This document shows, piece by piece, positions 46,699-54,828 of a DNA stretch of 64,000 nt (positions are counted from its first letter, which is position 1; each line of letters opens with the position of its first letter). Source of the DNA: Dehalococcoidia bacterium (GTDB lineage: Bacteria; Chloroflexota; Dehalococcoidia; Tepidiformales; Tepidiformaceae); NCBI GenBank assembly GCA_022824925.1, contig JAJDYW010000041.1:124001-188000 (forward strand), read 5' to 3'. Made by a program: the position numbers and the translations under genes. Under the pieces are notes generated by a model, which was not told the origin of the DNA, searched no databases, and saw only the letters and a list, made by a program, of their open reading frames with translations.

Positions 46699-47691
46699 AT
46701 GCCGAAGGCGCACGCGCTGCTGCGGGCGGGCTTCCCCTACCTGAGGACGGTGGGGATGCGCCGCGTGACCTCCTACCCGACCGATCTCGCGCTGGGCGAC
46801 GACGACGTCCTCTTCGTCGTCTGCCGCACGGAGGCAGCGGCCCACGTCCGCCGGCTCTCGCAGCAGGACGAGGACCTGGGCGCGATCAGCGCCGGCTTCC
46901 TCTGGCCGCAGTGCATCGTGCGCGGCCCCGACGGCAACTTCTACGTCTCCGACGAGGGAACGCACACCATCACCGTCGTGACCGCGGAGGGGGAGGTCGT
47001 GCGGACGTGGGGCGAGCACGGCTCCGCGCCGGGCCAGCTTGAGCGGCCTTCCGGCCTCGCCTTCGACGCCGAGGGGCGGCTACTCGTGGCGGATACGGGG
47101 AACCACCGCATCCAGCTCTTCACGCCCGAGGGCGACCACCTCGGCGGGTGGGGGAGCCACGGATCCGAGCCTGGCCAGTTCGACATGCCCTGGGGGCTGA
47201 CCATCGACGAGGAGGGCGACGTCCTCGTCGCCGACTGGCGCAACGACCGCGTCCAGAAGCTGACGGCCGGGGGCGAACCGCTGCTCGTCATCGGCGGGAG
47301 CGGCGACGGCACCGGTGAGTTCAACCGGCCATCGGGGGTGGCGGTCGACGCGCACGGCGACATCTACGTGGCCGACCGGGGGAACGATCGCGTGCAGCTC
47401 TTCGCGCACACGGGCCGGTACGTGCAGCAGTTCCGCGGCGACGCCACCCTCTCGGCGATCGGGCGGCGCTACATCCTTGCCAACCAGAAGACCCTGCGGC
47501 TGCGGGAGATGGCCAACCTCGAGCAGCAGCGGCTGCTGCGCGCGCCCTGCTCGGTGCGGGTGGCCGGGAACCTGCTCTACGTGCCCGACCTGGGGTCGCA
47601 CCGCGTGCAGGTGTACCAGAAGGAGGCCTACGTCCTCGAACGGGACGAGATCATGCCGCCCCTCAGCGCGCCGACGCTGATGACGACCTGA
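46699..47691 (+). CDS. NHL-repeat beta-propeller protein
   Basis: 330-residue protein with at least four clear NHL blades, each ending in a V/I-A-D-x-G-N-x-R-I/V-Q-x-F motif (VADTGNHRIQLF, VADWRNDRVQKL, VADRGNDRVQLF, VPDLGSHRVQVY), making a six-bladed propeller likely. Blade linkers read GQLERPSGLAFD-like. No signal peptide. It is 10 bp after the DUF1501 gene, so the three form one operon in which the propeller may be a binding platform. Confidence 0.88.
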   Translation: MPKAHALLRAGFPYLRTVGMRRVTSYPTDLALGDDDVLFVVCRTEAAAHVRRLSQQDEDLGAISAGFLWPQCIVRGPDGNFYVSDEGTHTITVVTAEGEVVRTWGEHGSAPGQLERPSGLAFDAEGRLLVADTGNHRIQLFTPEGDHLGGWGSHGSEPGQFDMPWGLTIDEEGDVLVADWRNDRVQKLTAGGEPLLVIGGSGDGTGEFNRPSGVAVDAHGDIYVADRGNDRVQLFAHTGRYVQQFRGDATLSAIGRRYILANQKTLRLREMANLEQQRLLRAPCSVRVAGNLLYVPDLGSHRVQVYQKEAYVLERDEIMPPLSAPTLMTT

Positions 47692-47696
47692 CGCGC

Positions 47697-48023
47697 ATGG
47701 CGGTCATGGTCGGCTTCGCCGAGCGCCGCCGCGAGCTGCTGGAGGCGGAGCTGCAGCGCATGGCGGCGGAGCTCCCCATGCTCGGGGTCGAGCGCTCATA
47801 CCTCACGGGCGACCTCGCGCGGGGGAAGGTGGAGGTGGGGAGCGCGCTGGAGCTGGTGCTGGTGCGGCAGACGGACGAACCCTTCCGGCGCCGAGCCGAC
47901 TTCTTCGTCGCGCACCTGCAACCGCGCGTCGCGACACGCTTCTGGGTGTACACGCCGGGCGAGTTCGAGGAGCTGGGAGCGCGCGACCCGGTACTCCGGC
48001 GGGCGCTGGCGGACAATGCCTGA
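47697..48023 (+). CDS. MNT-type nucleotidyltransferase-fold protein with degenerate active site
   Basis: 108-residue minimal nucleotidyltransferase-like protein, partner of the HEPN gene it overlaps by 8 nt. The canonical motif G-S-x-A-R-G-x5-S-D-x-D appears as GDLARGKVEVGSALELVLV (residues 38-56): the metal-binding Asp positions are Ala50 and Glu52, so AMP transfer may be lost or reduced. In active HEPN-MNT toxin-antitoxin pairs the MNT protein silences the HEPN RNase by adenylylation. Here it may act only by binding, or not as an antitoxin. Confidence 0.75.
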   Translation: MAVMVGFAERRRELLEAELQRMAAELPMLGVERSYLTGDLARGKVEVGSALELVLVRQTDEPFRRRADFFVAHLQPRVATRFWVYTPGEFEELGARDPVLRRALADNA

Positions 48024-48438
48024 ATCACCCCGCAGCGGCGCGGACGAAGCCGCGCGCTGGCTCGCGCAGGCCCGCCACGACCTTGCCGACGGGCGGCTCG
48101 TGGCGGAGGCGGGGCGGCACGCTCTCGCCTGTTTCCTCGCGCAGCAGTGCGCGGAAAAGGCGGTGACGGCGTTCCTGCTGGGGCAGGGGGCGGAGGCGGT
48201 CTGGGGCGGAGCGCTGGCCGACCTCTGCGAGGACGCCGTCGCCTTCGACCCGAACTTCGAGGCGGTCCGCCCGATGGCCATCCTGCTGGACAAGCACGAC
48301 CTCGGCGCGCGCTACCCCACGGCGCTCCCCGGGGGCGTCCCCGCCGAGGCCCACGACGCCACGGACTCCGCGCGCGCCCTGGAGATCGCGGCCGAGGTCC
48401 TCGGCTTCGTGGAGGGGCGGTTGGGAGCCACAGCCTGA
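48016..48438 (+). CDS. HEPN domain protein
   Basis: 140-residue all-alpha HEPN protein. Family text includes WLAQARHDLADGRLVAEAGRHALACFLAQQCAEKAVTAFLL (split by eye at the G-R-H turn), LDKHDLGARYPTALPGG, and the final helix DSARALEIAAEVLGFVE. The RNase motif R-x4-6-H is not obvious in the usual place, though RxxxxxH-like spacing near ARYPTALPGG cannot be excluded. HEPN/MNT pairs act as toxin-antitoxin modules or as substrate-binding modules. Its start overlaps the MNT gene, fixing co-translation. Confidence 0.82.
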   Translation: MPESPRSGADEAARWLAQARHDLADGRLVAEAGRHALACFLAQQCAEKAVTAFLLGQGAEAVWGGALADLCEDAVAFDPNFEAVRPMAILLDKHDLGARYPTALPGGVPAEAHDATDSARALEIAAEVLGFVEGRLGATA

Positions 48439-48445
48439 GCCAGGA

Positions 48446-48481
48446 GTATTACACTGGCGGTATTACCGACTGAGTAATACC
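48446..48481. promoter_or_regulatory. Three GTATTAC half-sites, probable toxin-antitoxin operator
   Basis: GTATTAC occurs at 48446-48452 and 48460-48466, and its inverse GTAATAC at 48474-48480, each 14 bp apart; the last two make the dyad GGTATTAC-N7-GTAATACC. The A+T-rich site 28 bp before the AbrB-type antitoxin gene is a likely autoregulatory operator. Confidence 0.7.
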
Positions 48482-48508
48482 CAGGCGGCACTACCAGGGG
48501 AGCCTCCC

Positions 48509-48733
48509 ATGGACAGCATGACGATCACGAGCAAGGGGCAGGTCACCATCCCCAAGGCGCTTCGCGACCGGATGGGCCTGCGGGGCGGGGACAAGGTGAA
48601 GTTCCACGAGGAGGACGGAAGGGTCGTCCTTGAGAAGGATGTCGAGGAGAGCCCCTTTGACAAGTGGGTGGGCATCCTCGGACCCCGAGACCAGACGCCC
48701 GACGAGATTGTCGAGGAGATGCGGGGCCGGTGA
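48509..48733 (+). CDS. AbrB/MazE-family antitoxin
   Basis: 74-residue swapped-hairpin AbrB-type DNA-binding protein: MTITSKGQVTIPKALRDRMGLRGGDKVKF, broken after TIPKA, is the family signature. The tail (KWVGILGPRDQTPDEIVEEMRGR) would wrap the toxin. ATG 48509 follows GGGGAGCC; ATG 48518 is an alternative. The stop overlaps the PIN-domain toxin start by 4 nt, the normal VapBC layout, and a three-half-site operator lies upstream. Confidence 0.92.
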   Translation: MDSMTITSKGQVTIPKALRDRMGLRGGDKVKFHEEDGRVVLEKDVEESPFDKWVGILGPRDQTPDEIVEEMRGR

Positions 48734-49197
48734 TCTCCGCTCTCGACACAAACATCCTGCTCGACCTCGTCATCGAGAACGCTCCCGACAGGGAGACCAC
48801 GAGAGTGTTGCTGGCCGATGCCCAGCGAGAGGGCGGCCTGGTCATCGTCGACGCGGTCTATGCGGAACTGGCGGGAGAGTTCAAGGACCGCAACGTCCTC
48901 GATCGATTCCTGGACGACACTGGCGTCCGCCTCCAGTCGTCGAATCGTGAGGCGCTTCACCGCGCAGGCGAGGCGTGGGTGGCGTTTGCCCGCCAGCGGC
49001 CGCGGTCGCTGGTGTGTCCGCGGTGCGGGACGGCGCAATCGGTGCGCTGCGACAGGTGTGGCGAGTCCATCCGGCCACGCCAGCATCTCGTCGCCGACTT
49101 CCTGATCGGGGCGCACGCGCTCGTGCACGCCGACCGGCTCCTCACCCGCGACCGCGGGTTCTACGCGAGGTACTTCCCCAAACTTCTGATGGCCTGA
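48730..49197 (+). CDS. PIN-domain toxin (VapC-like) with inserted zinc ribbon
   Basis: 155-residue PIN-domain ribonuclease. The acidic residues Asp6 (SALDTNILLD), Glu46 (DAVYAEL), Asp123 (VADFLIGAHA) and Asp141 (LLTRDRGFY) form the usual metal site. Unusually, residues 96-110 hold two C-P/D-R-C knuckles (CPRCG and CDRCG, Cys96, 99, 107, 110), a zinc ribbon inserted just before the third catalytic strand. GTG 48730 overlaps the antitoxin stop (GTGA). VapC toxins cut tRNA or rRNA; the target here is unknown. Confidence 0.9.
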   Translation: MISALDTNILLDLVIENAPDRETTRVLLADAQREGGLVIVDAVYAELAGEFKDRNVLDRFLDDTGVRLQSSNREALHRAGEAWVAFARQRPRSLVCPRCGTAQSVRCDRCGESIRPRQHLVADFLIGAHALVHADRLLTRDRGFYARYFPKLLMA

Positions 49198-49203
49198 CGC
49201 CTC

Positions 49204-50430
49204 CTACCGCAGCTTGCGGTAGAAGGCGCGGACGTCCTCGATGAACAGGTCGGGGACCTCGGCGGGGGCGAAGTGGCCGCCGCGGGGGTGTTCGGTCCAG
49301 TGGATGACGTTGGCGGCGGCCTCGGCGGCGGCGCGGGGCACGAACACCATCTCCTTCGGGTACACGGGCATGCCGAACGGCACGCGGCGGGCGGCCTCGG
49401 GGTCGGGGACGCCCTGCGCCGGCGTGCGGAACGTGTGCCAGTACCAGCGCGCGGTCGTGACGAAGCTCTCCGTGAACCAGAAGATGCTGACGGTATCGAG
49501 CAGGAACTGGCGCGAGAACGCCTCCTCGACGCTGCCGTCGTTGTCGCTCCAGTTGCGGCGCCGCTCGACGAGCCAGGAGGCGAGGCCAGCGGGCGAATCG
49601 TGGAGGGCAAAGGCGAGCGTCTGCGGGTCCGTCGTATGGACGGCGATGTGCGCGAGGGCGGTCGGCCAGCGCCCGTTCATCACGTCCCAGCGGTGGCGTT
49701 CCTCGGGCGCGAAGTCCTCGCGGCTGGTGCGCAGGGAGGGCCCCATCAGCGTGCCCACGAGCTGTTGCGTGCTCCCCGGCTCGGGCGGGTTCTCCGGGGC
49801 GGAGGTCGCGGGCAGGGAGGGCAGCGTCACGTAGACCCCGAGGACGCGGTCGGGGTAGCGGGCGCCGAGCGTGGCGGACATCATCGCGCCGAAGTCGCCG
49901 CCGGCGGCGGCGTAGCGCTCGTACCCAAGGACGTCCGTCATCAGCTCCGCCCACAGGTCGACGCCCCTGCTCGTCTGGAGGCCGTCGACGCGCAGGGGGG
50001 TGGAGAACCCGAAGCCGGGGAGGGATGGCACGACCACGTCGAAGGCGTCGGCGGGGTCGCCGCCGAAGGCGGCGGGGTCGGTGAGGGGGCGGATGACCTG
50101 CTCGTAGTCCCAGAACGTCCAGGGCCAGCCGTGGGTGAGGATGAGGGGCATGGGGTTCGGGCCCTTGCCCTTCTCGTGGATGAAGTGCAGGGGCACGCCG
50201 TCGAAATCGACCTGGTAGTTGTCGAAGGCGTTGATGCGGGCCTCGGTCTCGCGCCAGTCGAACTCGTGGCGCCAGGAGTGCAGGAACGACTCGAGGTAGT
50301 CGCGGTTCATGCCGAAGCGCCAGTCGTCGTTGGCGAAGTCGGGGGCGAAGCGGGTGTTGTCGAGGCGGCGGTGAAGGTCGTCGATGGCCTCATCGGCGAT
50401 GGCGACGGTGAAAGGCTCGGGCTGCGGCAT
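49204..50430 (-). CDS. Epoxide hydrolase, EHN / alpha-beta hydrolase type
   Basis: 408-residue microsomal-type epoxide hydrolase that would open epoxides to diols. The N-terminal EHN domain (DDLHRRLDNTRFAPDF, DYLESFLHSWRHEFDWRETEARIN) precedes the alpha/beta core with oxyanion loop THGWPWTFWDYE, the nucleophile Asp in AAGGDFGAMMS, and the catalytic His in EHPRGGHFAPAEVPDLF. The ATG at 50430 with GGAGG upstream is used rather than a longer frame. It converges with the toxin gene. Confidence 0.94.
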   Translation of the reverse strand: MPQPEPFTVAIADEAIDDLHRRLDNTRFAPDFANDDWRFGMNRDYLESFLHSWRHEFDWRETEARINAFDNYQVDFDGVPLHFIHEKGKGPNPMPLILTHGWPWTFWDYEQVIRPLTDPAAFGGDPADAFDVVVPSLPGFGFSTPLRVDGLQTSRGVDLWAELMTDVLGYERYAAAGGDFGAMMSATLGARYPDRVLGVYVTLPSLPATSAPENPPEPGSTQQLVGTLMGPSLRTSREDFAPEERHRWDVMNGRWPTALAHIAVHTTDPQTLAFALHDSPAGLASWLVERRRNWSDNDGSVEEAFSRQFLLDTVSIFWFTESFVTTARWYWHTFRTPAQGVPDPEAARRVPFGMPVYPKEMVFVPRAAAEAAANVIHWTEHPRGGHFAPAEVPDLFIEDVRAFYRKLR

Positions 50431-50505
50431 GGCGGGGCCTCCGTTTGGGGTTCGCGCGCGCACCTTACAGGGGCGGGCGACGGGCGGGGAGGGCGATGGC
50501 GACTG

Positions 50506-52080
50506 TTAGTCGCGGCGGTGCTCGAGCACCTCGCGCACACCACAGTCGGCAACCTCGTACACGCGGGTGGCCACACGCTCGACGAGGGCGGGGTCGTGGC
50601 TGGCGCAGAGCAGGGTGCCGTCGTAGCGCTCGAGCGCCTCGATGAGCTTGCGGCGGGTCGTCCGATCGAGGTGGTTCGTGGGCTCGTCCAGGAGGAGGAC
50701 GTTGGCGGGCTGGAGCAGGAGCTTGGCGAGGGCCACGCGGCTGCGTTCGCCGCCCGAGAGGACGGCCACCCGCTTGAAGACGGCATCGCCCCGGAAGAGG
50801 AACTGTCCGAGGGTGGAGCGCAGCCGCACCTCGGGCTGCGCCGGGGCGGCGGCGGCAACCTCCTCCAGGACGGTCCGGTGGGGATCGAGGGCTTCGTCCT
50901 GGTGCTGGTCGTAGTACGCCACGACGGCGCGGCCGGCCCACTCCACGGCGCCCTCGCTGGGGCGCAGACTGCCGGCTGCGATCTTGAGGAGGGTGCTCTT
51001 CCCGCTGCCATTGGGCCCCACCAGGACGACCTTCTGCGAACGCTCGACGTGGAGGTCGACATCGAGCAGCACGAGGTTCTCCCCGTAGGCGTGCGAGACA
51101 CCGCTGCAGGCGAGGACATCGCGCTCGGTGCGGCCCGTCGCTTCCAGGTCGAAGGAGACGGCAGCCTCCTTCCTGGTGCGCGAAACGCGTTCGATCTTCG
51201 AGATCTGGCGCTCGCGGCTCTGGACCGCGCTCGCCTTCGTGGCCTTCGCCCGGAACCGCTCGATGAAGCGTTCCTGCCGGGCGAGCTCCCGCTCCTGGCG
51301 GGCGGCGGCACGGTCACGGGCCTTCAGTTGCTCCGCCTTCTGGCGCTGGTAGTCGCTGTAGTTACCCGTATACGACTGCACGGCGCCCTCGCGCAGATCG
51401 AGGACGCGACCGACGACCTGGTCCAGAAAGTCGCCGTCGTGGGTGACGATGAGGAGCGCCCCGGAGTACTCGGCGAGCTCACCGGCGAGCCACTCCCGCG
51501 AGTCGCTGTCGAGGTGGTTGGTCGGCTCGTCGAGGAGCAGGTTCTCGGGGCGGCGGACCAGGGCCTGGGCGAGGGCGACGCGCATCTGCCAGCCGCCGCT
51601 GAAGTCGCCGCAGGGCCTCGCGCGATCCTCCGTGCTGAACCCGAGCCCATCGAGCACGCGCCCGATGCGGGCCTCGATGCGGTAACCATCGACGGCCTCG
51701 AACTCTTCGAAGAGCCGCGCCTGGCGCTCGATCAGGCCGTCGAGGGCGCCGTCGTTCGCCTGCCCGATGGCCCTGGCGACCGCTTCGAGCTCACGCTCGA
51801 TGGCCAGCGCATCGGGGAAGGCGCGCCACATCTCCGTGACCAGCGACTCCCCGGACTCGAGCCCGGTCTCCTGTCGCAGGTAGCCCACGCGGCCACCCCG
51901 GCTCCCCGCCTGTCCCGCGTCGGGCTCCAGGTCGCCCGCAAGCAGCTTGAGGACGGTCGACTTGCCGGCCCCGTTCGGGCCGACGAGGCCCACCCGCTCG
52001 CCGTCGCTGATGGCGAACGAGAGGTCGTGCAGCACATCGCGCGGCCCGAAGGACTTGGCAACGCCGTCGGCAAAGAACAT
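50506..52080 (-). CDS. ABC-F family ATPase
   Basis: 524-residue soluble protein with two ABC domains and no membrane part: Walker A motifs GPNGAGKST and GPNGSGKST, ABC signatures DFSGGWQMRVALAQAL and VLSGGERSRVALAKLL, Walker B motifs LLLDEPTNHLD twice. The inter-domain linker is charged and helical (RDRAAARQERELARQERFIERFR). ABC-F proteins act on the ribosome, as translation factors (EttA/Uup type) or in antibiotic resistance. No resistance-type extension is evident, so a general translation role is more likely. Confidence 0.94.
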   Translation of the reverse strand: MFFADGVAKSFGPRDVLHDLSFAISDGERVGLVGPNGAGKSTVLKLLAGDLEPDAGQAGSRGGRVGYLRQETGLESGESLVTEMWRAFPDALAIERELEAVARAIGQANDGALDGLIERQARLFEEFEAVDGYRIEARIGRVLDGLGFSTEDRARPCGDFSGGWQMRVALAQALVRRPENLLLDEPTNHLDSDSREWLAGELAEYSGALLIVTHDGDFLDQVVGRVLDLREGAVQSYTGNYSDYQRQKAEQLKARDRAAARQERELARQERFIERFRAKATKASAVQSRERQISKIERVSRTRKEAAVSFDLEATGRTERDVLACSGVSHAYGENLVLLDVDLHVERSQKVVLVGPNGSGKSTLLKIAAGSLRPSEGAVEWAGRAVVAYYDQHQDEALDPHRTVLEEVAAAAPAQPEVRLRSTLGQFLFRGDAVFKRVAVLSGGERSRVALAKLLLQPANVLLLDEPTNHLDRTTRRKLIEALERYDGTLLCASHDPALVERVATRVYEVADCGVREVLEHRRD

Positions 52081-52169
52081 GAGGGTGAGCCTCGATGGGA
52101 GGGCGGCCGCCGGCAGCCCTGCGCGTAGTCGAGCCTAGCGCAGACAGCCCATCCAGCCGAACCCGGCGG

Positions 52170-53222
52170 CTAGACCTCCGACAGCACGACCCTGCGGCCT
52201 TGGAGGCGGCTGCGGTGGGTGGCCTCGATGACGCGCATGTACTCGACCCCGTCGGGGAAGCTGGTGAGCGCGACGGGCGCGCCCCGCCGGATGGAGTCGA
52301 CGAAGTCCTGCTCGACCCGCCACTCGCCGGCCGTGCCGGGGTCGGGGTCGAGGGGGGCGGGCTCCTCCCCGAGCGGGGCGAAGGTCATCGTGTCGCCGGG
52401 GCGCCAGTGGAGGGTTCCCGCCGACCCGTAGACGGAGATGCCGTTCGCCTCGGGGGGCGCGGCGTGGAGCTGCGTGCCGAAGCGGCAGGTGACGCGCCCG
52501 CCGCCCTCCAGATCGAGGAAGACGCCGAGGCTGTCGGGCACCTCGATGGCGGCCCGTTCGCCCGTCTCCGCGTTCGTGCGCTCGCCGACGAACGTGGCCC
52601 CGTGGGCGAGGACGGAGCGGGTGGCGCCGAACCAGCGCCCGATGATCTCGGTGTAGATGCCGTACGACATCACGTTCATCCCGGAGAGGTCGGTGCGCTC
52701 GCGCCAGTGGAGGGGCGCGTCGGGATCGAGCGAGCCGCCGTTGAGGACGGTCACGTGCACCTCGCGGACGGCGCCGAGGGAGCCGTCCTCAAGGAGGCGG
52801 CGGACGGTCTTCCAGCTCTTGAAGTCGAAGGGGGCGGGCACGAGCTGGGCGACGAGGTCGGGGCGGGCCTCGGAGGCGGCGAGCATCTCGCGGGCCTCGG
52901 TCGCGGTCATGGCCATGCGGGCCTCGCAGAGCACGTGCTTGCCGGCCTCGAGGGCGGCGATGGTCAGGTCGCGGTGCCGGTACGGCCAGGTGCCGATGCA
53001 GACGGCATCGATGTCGTCCGCGGCGAGGAGGGTGGCGGCGTCGGGCTCGACGCGGGGGATGCCGTACTCCCCGGCGATGGCGCGGCCGCTGGCCTCGCTG
53101 CGGTTGCAGACCGAGACCAGCTCGACCTCACCCGTCTCGCGGAAGCCCGGGATGTGGCGCAGCTTCATGTTGCCGCCGGCACCGATGAGGCCGATTCGCA
53201 GGGGCGCTTCGTTCGAGGTCAT
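52170..53222 (-). CDS. Gfo/Idh/MocA family oxidoreductase
   Basis: 350-residue NAD(P)-dependent dehydrogenase-like protein. The Rossmann motif is RIGLIGAGGNMKLRHIPGF, followed by ELVSVCNRS, the DDIDAVCIGTWPYRHRDL strand and AGKHVLCEARMAMT, where typical members have E-K-P; here E-A-R replaces it, so the usual Lys is missing. The C-terminal beta domain follows. Substrate unknown (sugar or inositol-like in most homologues). ATG 53222 follows AAGGAG; sequence beyond it on the same frame belongs to another gene's antisense. Confidence 0.9.
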   Translation of the reverse strand: MTSNEAPLRIGLIGAGGNMKLRHIPGFRETGEVELVSVCNRSEASGRAIAGEYGIPRVEPDAATLLAADDIDAVCIGTWPYRHRDLTIAALEAGKHVLCEARMAMTATEAREMLAASEARPDLVAQLVPAPFDFKSWKTVRRLLEDGSLGAVREVHVTVLNGGSLDPDAPLHWRERTDLSGMNVMSYGIYTEIIGRWFGATRSVLAHGATFVGERTNAETGERAAIEVPDSLGVFLDLEGGGRVTCRFGTQLHAAPPEANGISVYGSAGTLHWRPGDTMTFAPLGEEPAPLDPDPGTAGEWRVEQDFVDSIRRGAPVALTSFPDGVEYMRVIEATHRSRLQGRRVVLSEV

Positions 53223-53296
53223 GGGGTGCTCCTTGCGGAAAGTGTACGGATCAATTCGATCGGCCCGAAACGAACACTTTCGGGCCTGAGGCGGCG

Positions 53297-54076
53297 TCAG
53301 CGGCCCTGCCAGCGGGCGGGGCGCTTCTCGGAGAAGGCGCGGGGGCCTTCCTTCGCGTCCTCGGAGTTGAGGACGGCGCGGCTCACCCACTCGCCGGTGC
53401 GGTACGACTCGTCGATCATCAGCTGGCGCCACTGCTGGGCCATGAACTTCGAGCCCTCGACCGAGAGGGGCGCGTTCTCGGCGATCATGCCGGCGATGGT
53501 TTCCGCGCGGGGCAGCAGGTCGTCGGGCTCGAGCACCTCGCGCACGAGCCCCATGCGGAGGGCGTCGGCGGGCTCCACGCGGTCCCCGGTCAGGAGGATG
53601 TACATGGCGTCGCTGAAGGGGATGAGGCGGGCGAGGTGGTGGATGGCGTAGCCGGCGAGGATGCCGCGCTTCACCTCGAACAGGCCGAACCAGGCCTCCG
53701 TCGAGCAGATGCGGATGTCGCAATCGAGGGCGCGCTCGAGGCCGCCGGCGATGCAGAGCCCGTTGATGGCGGCGATGAAGGGCTTGGGCGAGCGGGAGAA
53801 GGGGAGGCTGGCGGCGGGGTCGAAGGCGCGGGTGGGGGCGGCCGCTTCGCCACGGTCGACGTTGCGCTGGTTCATCTCCTTCAGGTCGGCGCCGGCGCTG
53901 AAGGCGCGGCCCGCACCGGTGAGGATGCCGGCGCGCATCTCGGGGTCGGCGTTGAAGTCGCGGAGGGCCTCGGCGAGGTCGCTCATCATCGTCCCGCCGA
54001 GGGCGTTCAGGCGCTCCGGACGGTTCATGGTGAAGACGGCGAAGCGGCCGCGTTTCTCGTAGAGCAGGTCGGGCAT
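53297..54076 (-). CDS. Enoyl-CoA hydratase/isomerase family protein
   Basis: 259-residue crotonase-fold enzyme. AVFTMNRPERLNALGG, the oxyanion-hole AFSAGADLKEM, and AINGLCIAGGLERALDCDIRI are family motifs. In classical hydratases the second motif carries Glu residues after GGG-E; here the segment GLERALDCDIR and the later GLFEVKRGILAGY show a partly changed catalytic pair, so isomerase or another crotonase reaction is possible. ATG 54076 has GGAGG upstream. Confidence 0.9.
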   Translation of the reverse strand: MPDLLYEKRGRFAVFTMNRPERLNALGGTMMSDLAEALRDFNADPEMRAGILTGAGRAFSAGADLKEMNQRNVDRGEAAAPTRAFDPAASLPFSRSPKPFIAAINGLCIAGGLERALDCDIRICSTEAWFGLFEVKRGILAGYAIHHLARLIPFSDAMYILLTGDRVEPADALRMGLVREVLEPDDLLPRAETIAGMIAENAPLSVEGSKFMAQQWRQLMIDESYRTGEWVSRAVLNSEDAKEGPRAFSEKRPARWQGR

Positions 54077-54144
54077 GGGTAGCCTCCAGTGCTGGGTCGC
54101 GTAGTCTCGCACGGACACACACGAGAAGTGACAGGGAGGACTCC

Positions 54145-54768
54145 ATGTCCGACGAACCGGGCCTGTTCGAGGTCATGTACACGTGCCGGGCGATGCGGCG
54201 GATCAAGTCGGATCCCGTGCCGGAAGAGCTGCTGGTCAAGCTGGTCGAGTCGGGAAACCAGGCGCCGACCGGGTCGAACGTGCAGAACGTGCGCTGGTTG
54301 ATCGTGCGCGACGCGGAGACGAAGCGGCTGCTGGCGGAGGAGAACCGGACGCACATCACCGCCTACATGGCCGCCGACCGCGTCGAGGAGCTGCCGCACC
54401 AGTCGAAGGCGAAGCGCGACCGCATGCGCGAGGCGGTGGTCTGGCAGATGGAGCACATGCACGAGATTCCGGCGCTGGTCATCGGCTGCCTGGAGTTCGA
54501 CGAGCCGCAGGGCGACGCGGCGCGGGCGGGCGGCGGCGGGTACGTCTGGCCGGCCGTGCAGAACGTGCTGCTGGCGGCGCGGGCGCTCGGGCTCGGGGCG
54601 ACGCCCACGACCCTTCCCCTGCGGGACCGCGACCGGGTGAAGGCGATCCTCGGGCTGCCGGAGACGGTCGAGGCGTATTGCCTGCTCCCGGTGGGGTATC
54701 CGATGGGCAACTTCGGGCCGGTCACGCGCCTGCCGGTGGAGGAGACGCTGCACTGGGACCGGTGGTAG
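54145..54768 (+). CDS. Nitroreductase family protein
   Basis: 207-residue FMN-dependent nitroreductase-fold enzyme: TCRAMRRIKSDPVPEELLVKLVESG and NQAPTGSNVQNVRWLIV (the FMN phosphate and ring contacts are in RAMRR and PTGSN), then YVWPAVQNVLLAARALGLGATPTTL and GYPMGNFGPVTRLPVEE at the end. It reduces nitro compounds, quinones or enones with NAD(P)H. An RBS (AGGGAGGA) precedes ATG 54145. Divergent from the enoyl-CoA hydratase gene, with TAGTCT at 54104-54109 as a possible -10. Confidence 0.92.
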   Translation: MSDEPGLFEVMYTCRAMRRIKSDPVPEELLVKLVESGNQAPTGSNVQNVRWLIVRDAETKRLLAEENRTHITAYMAADRVEELPHQSKAKRDRMREAVVWQMEHMHEIPALVIGCLEFDEPQGDAARAGGGGYVWPAVQNVLLAARALGLGATPTTLPLRDRDRVKAILGLPETVEAYCLLPVGYPMGNFGPVTRLPVEETLHWDRW

Positions 54769-54828
54769 CGACACAGTTTAACCACACGGAATGACGCATA
54801 ACTGACACACCCCTTACGATAGCGCCCC

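Noticed and set aside
49273..52128. 951-codon open frame on the plus strand, and similar long frames at 18426-21131 (+) and 909-2924 (-)
   Set aside because: They lie antisense to epoxide hydrolase, ABC-F, GatB/SelD and binding-protein genes, all of which have complete family motifs; the frames show no motifs of their own.
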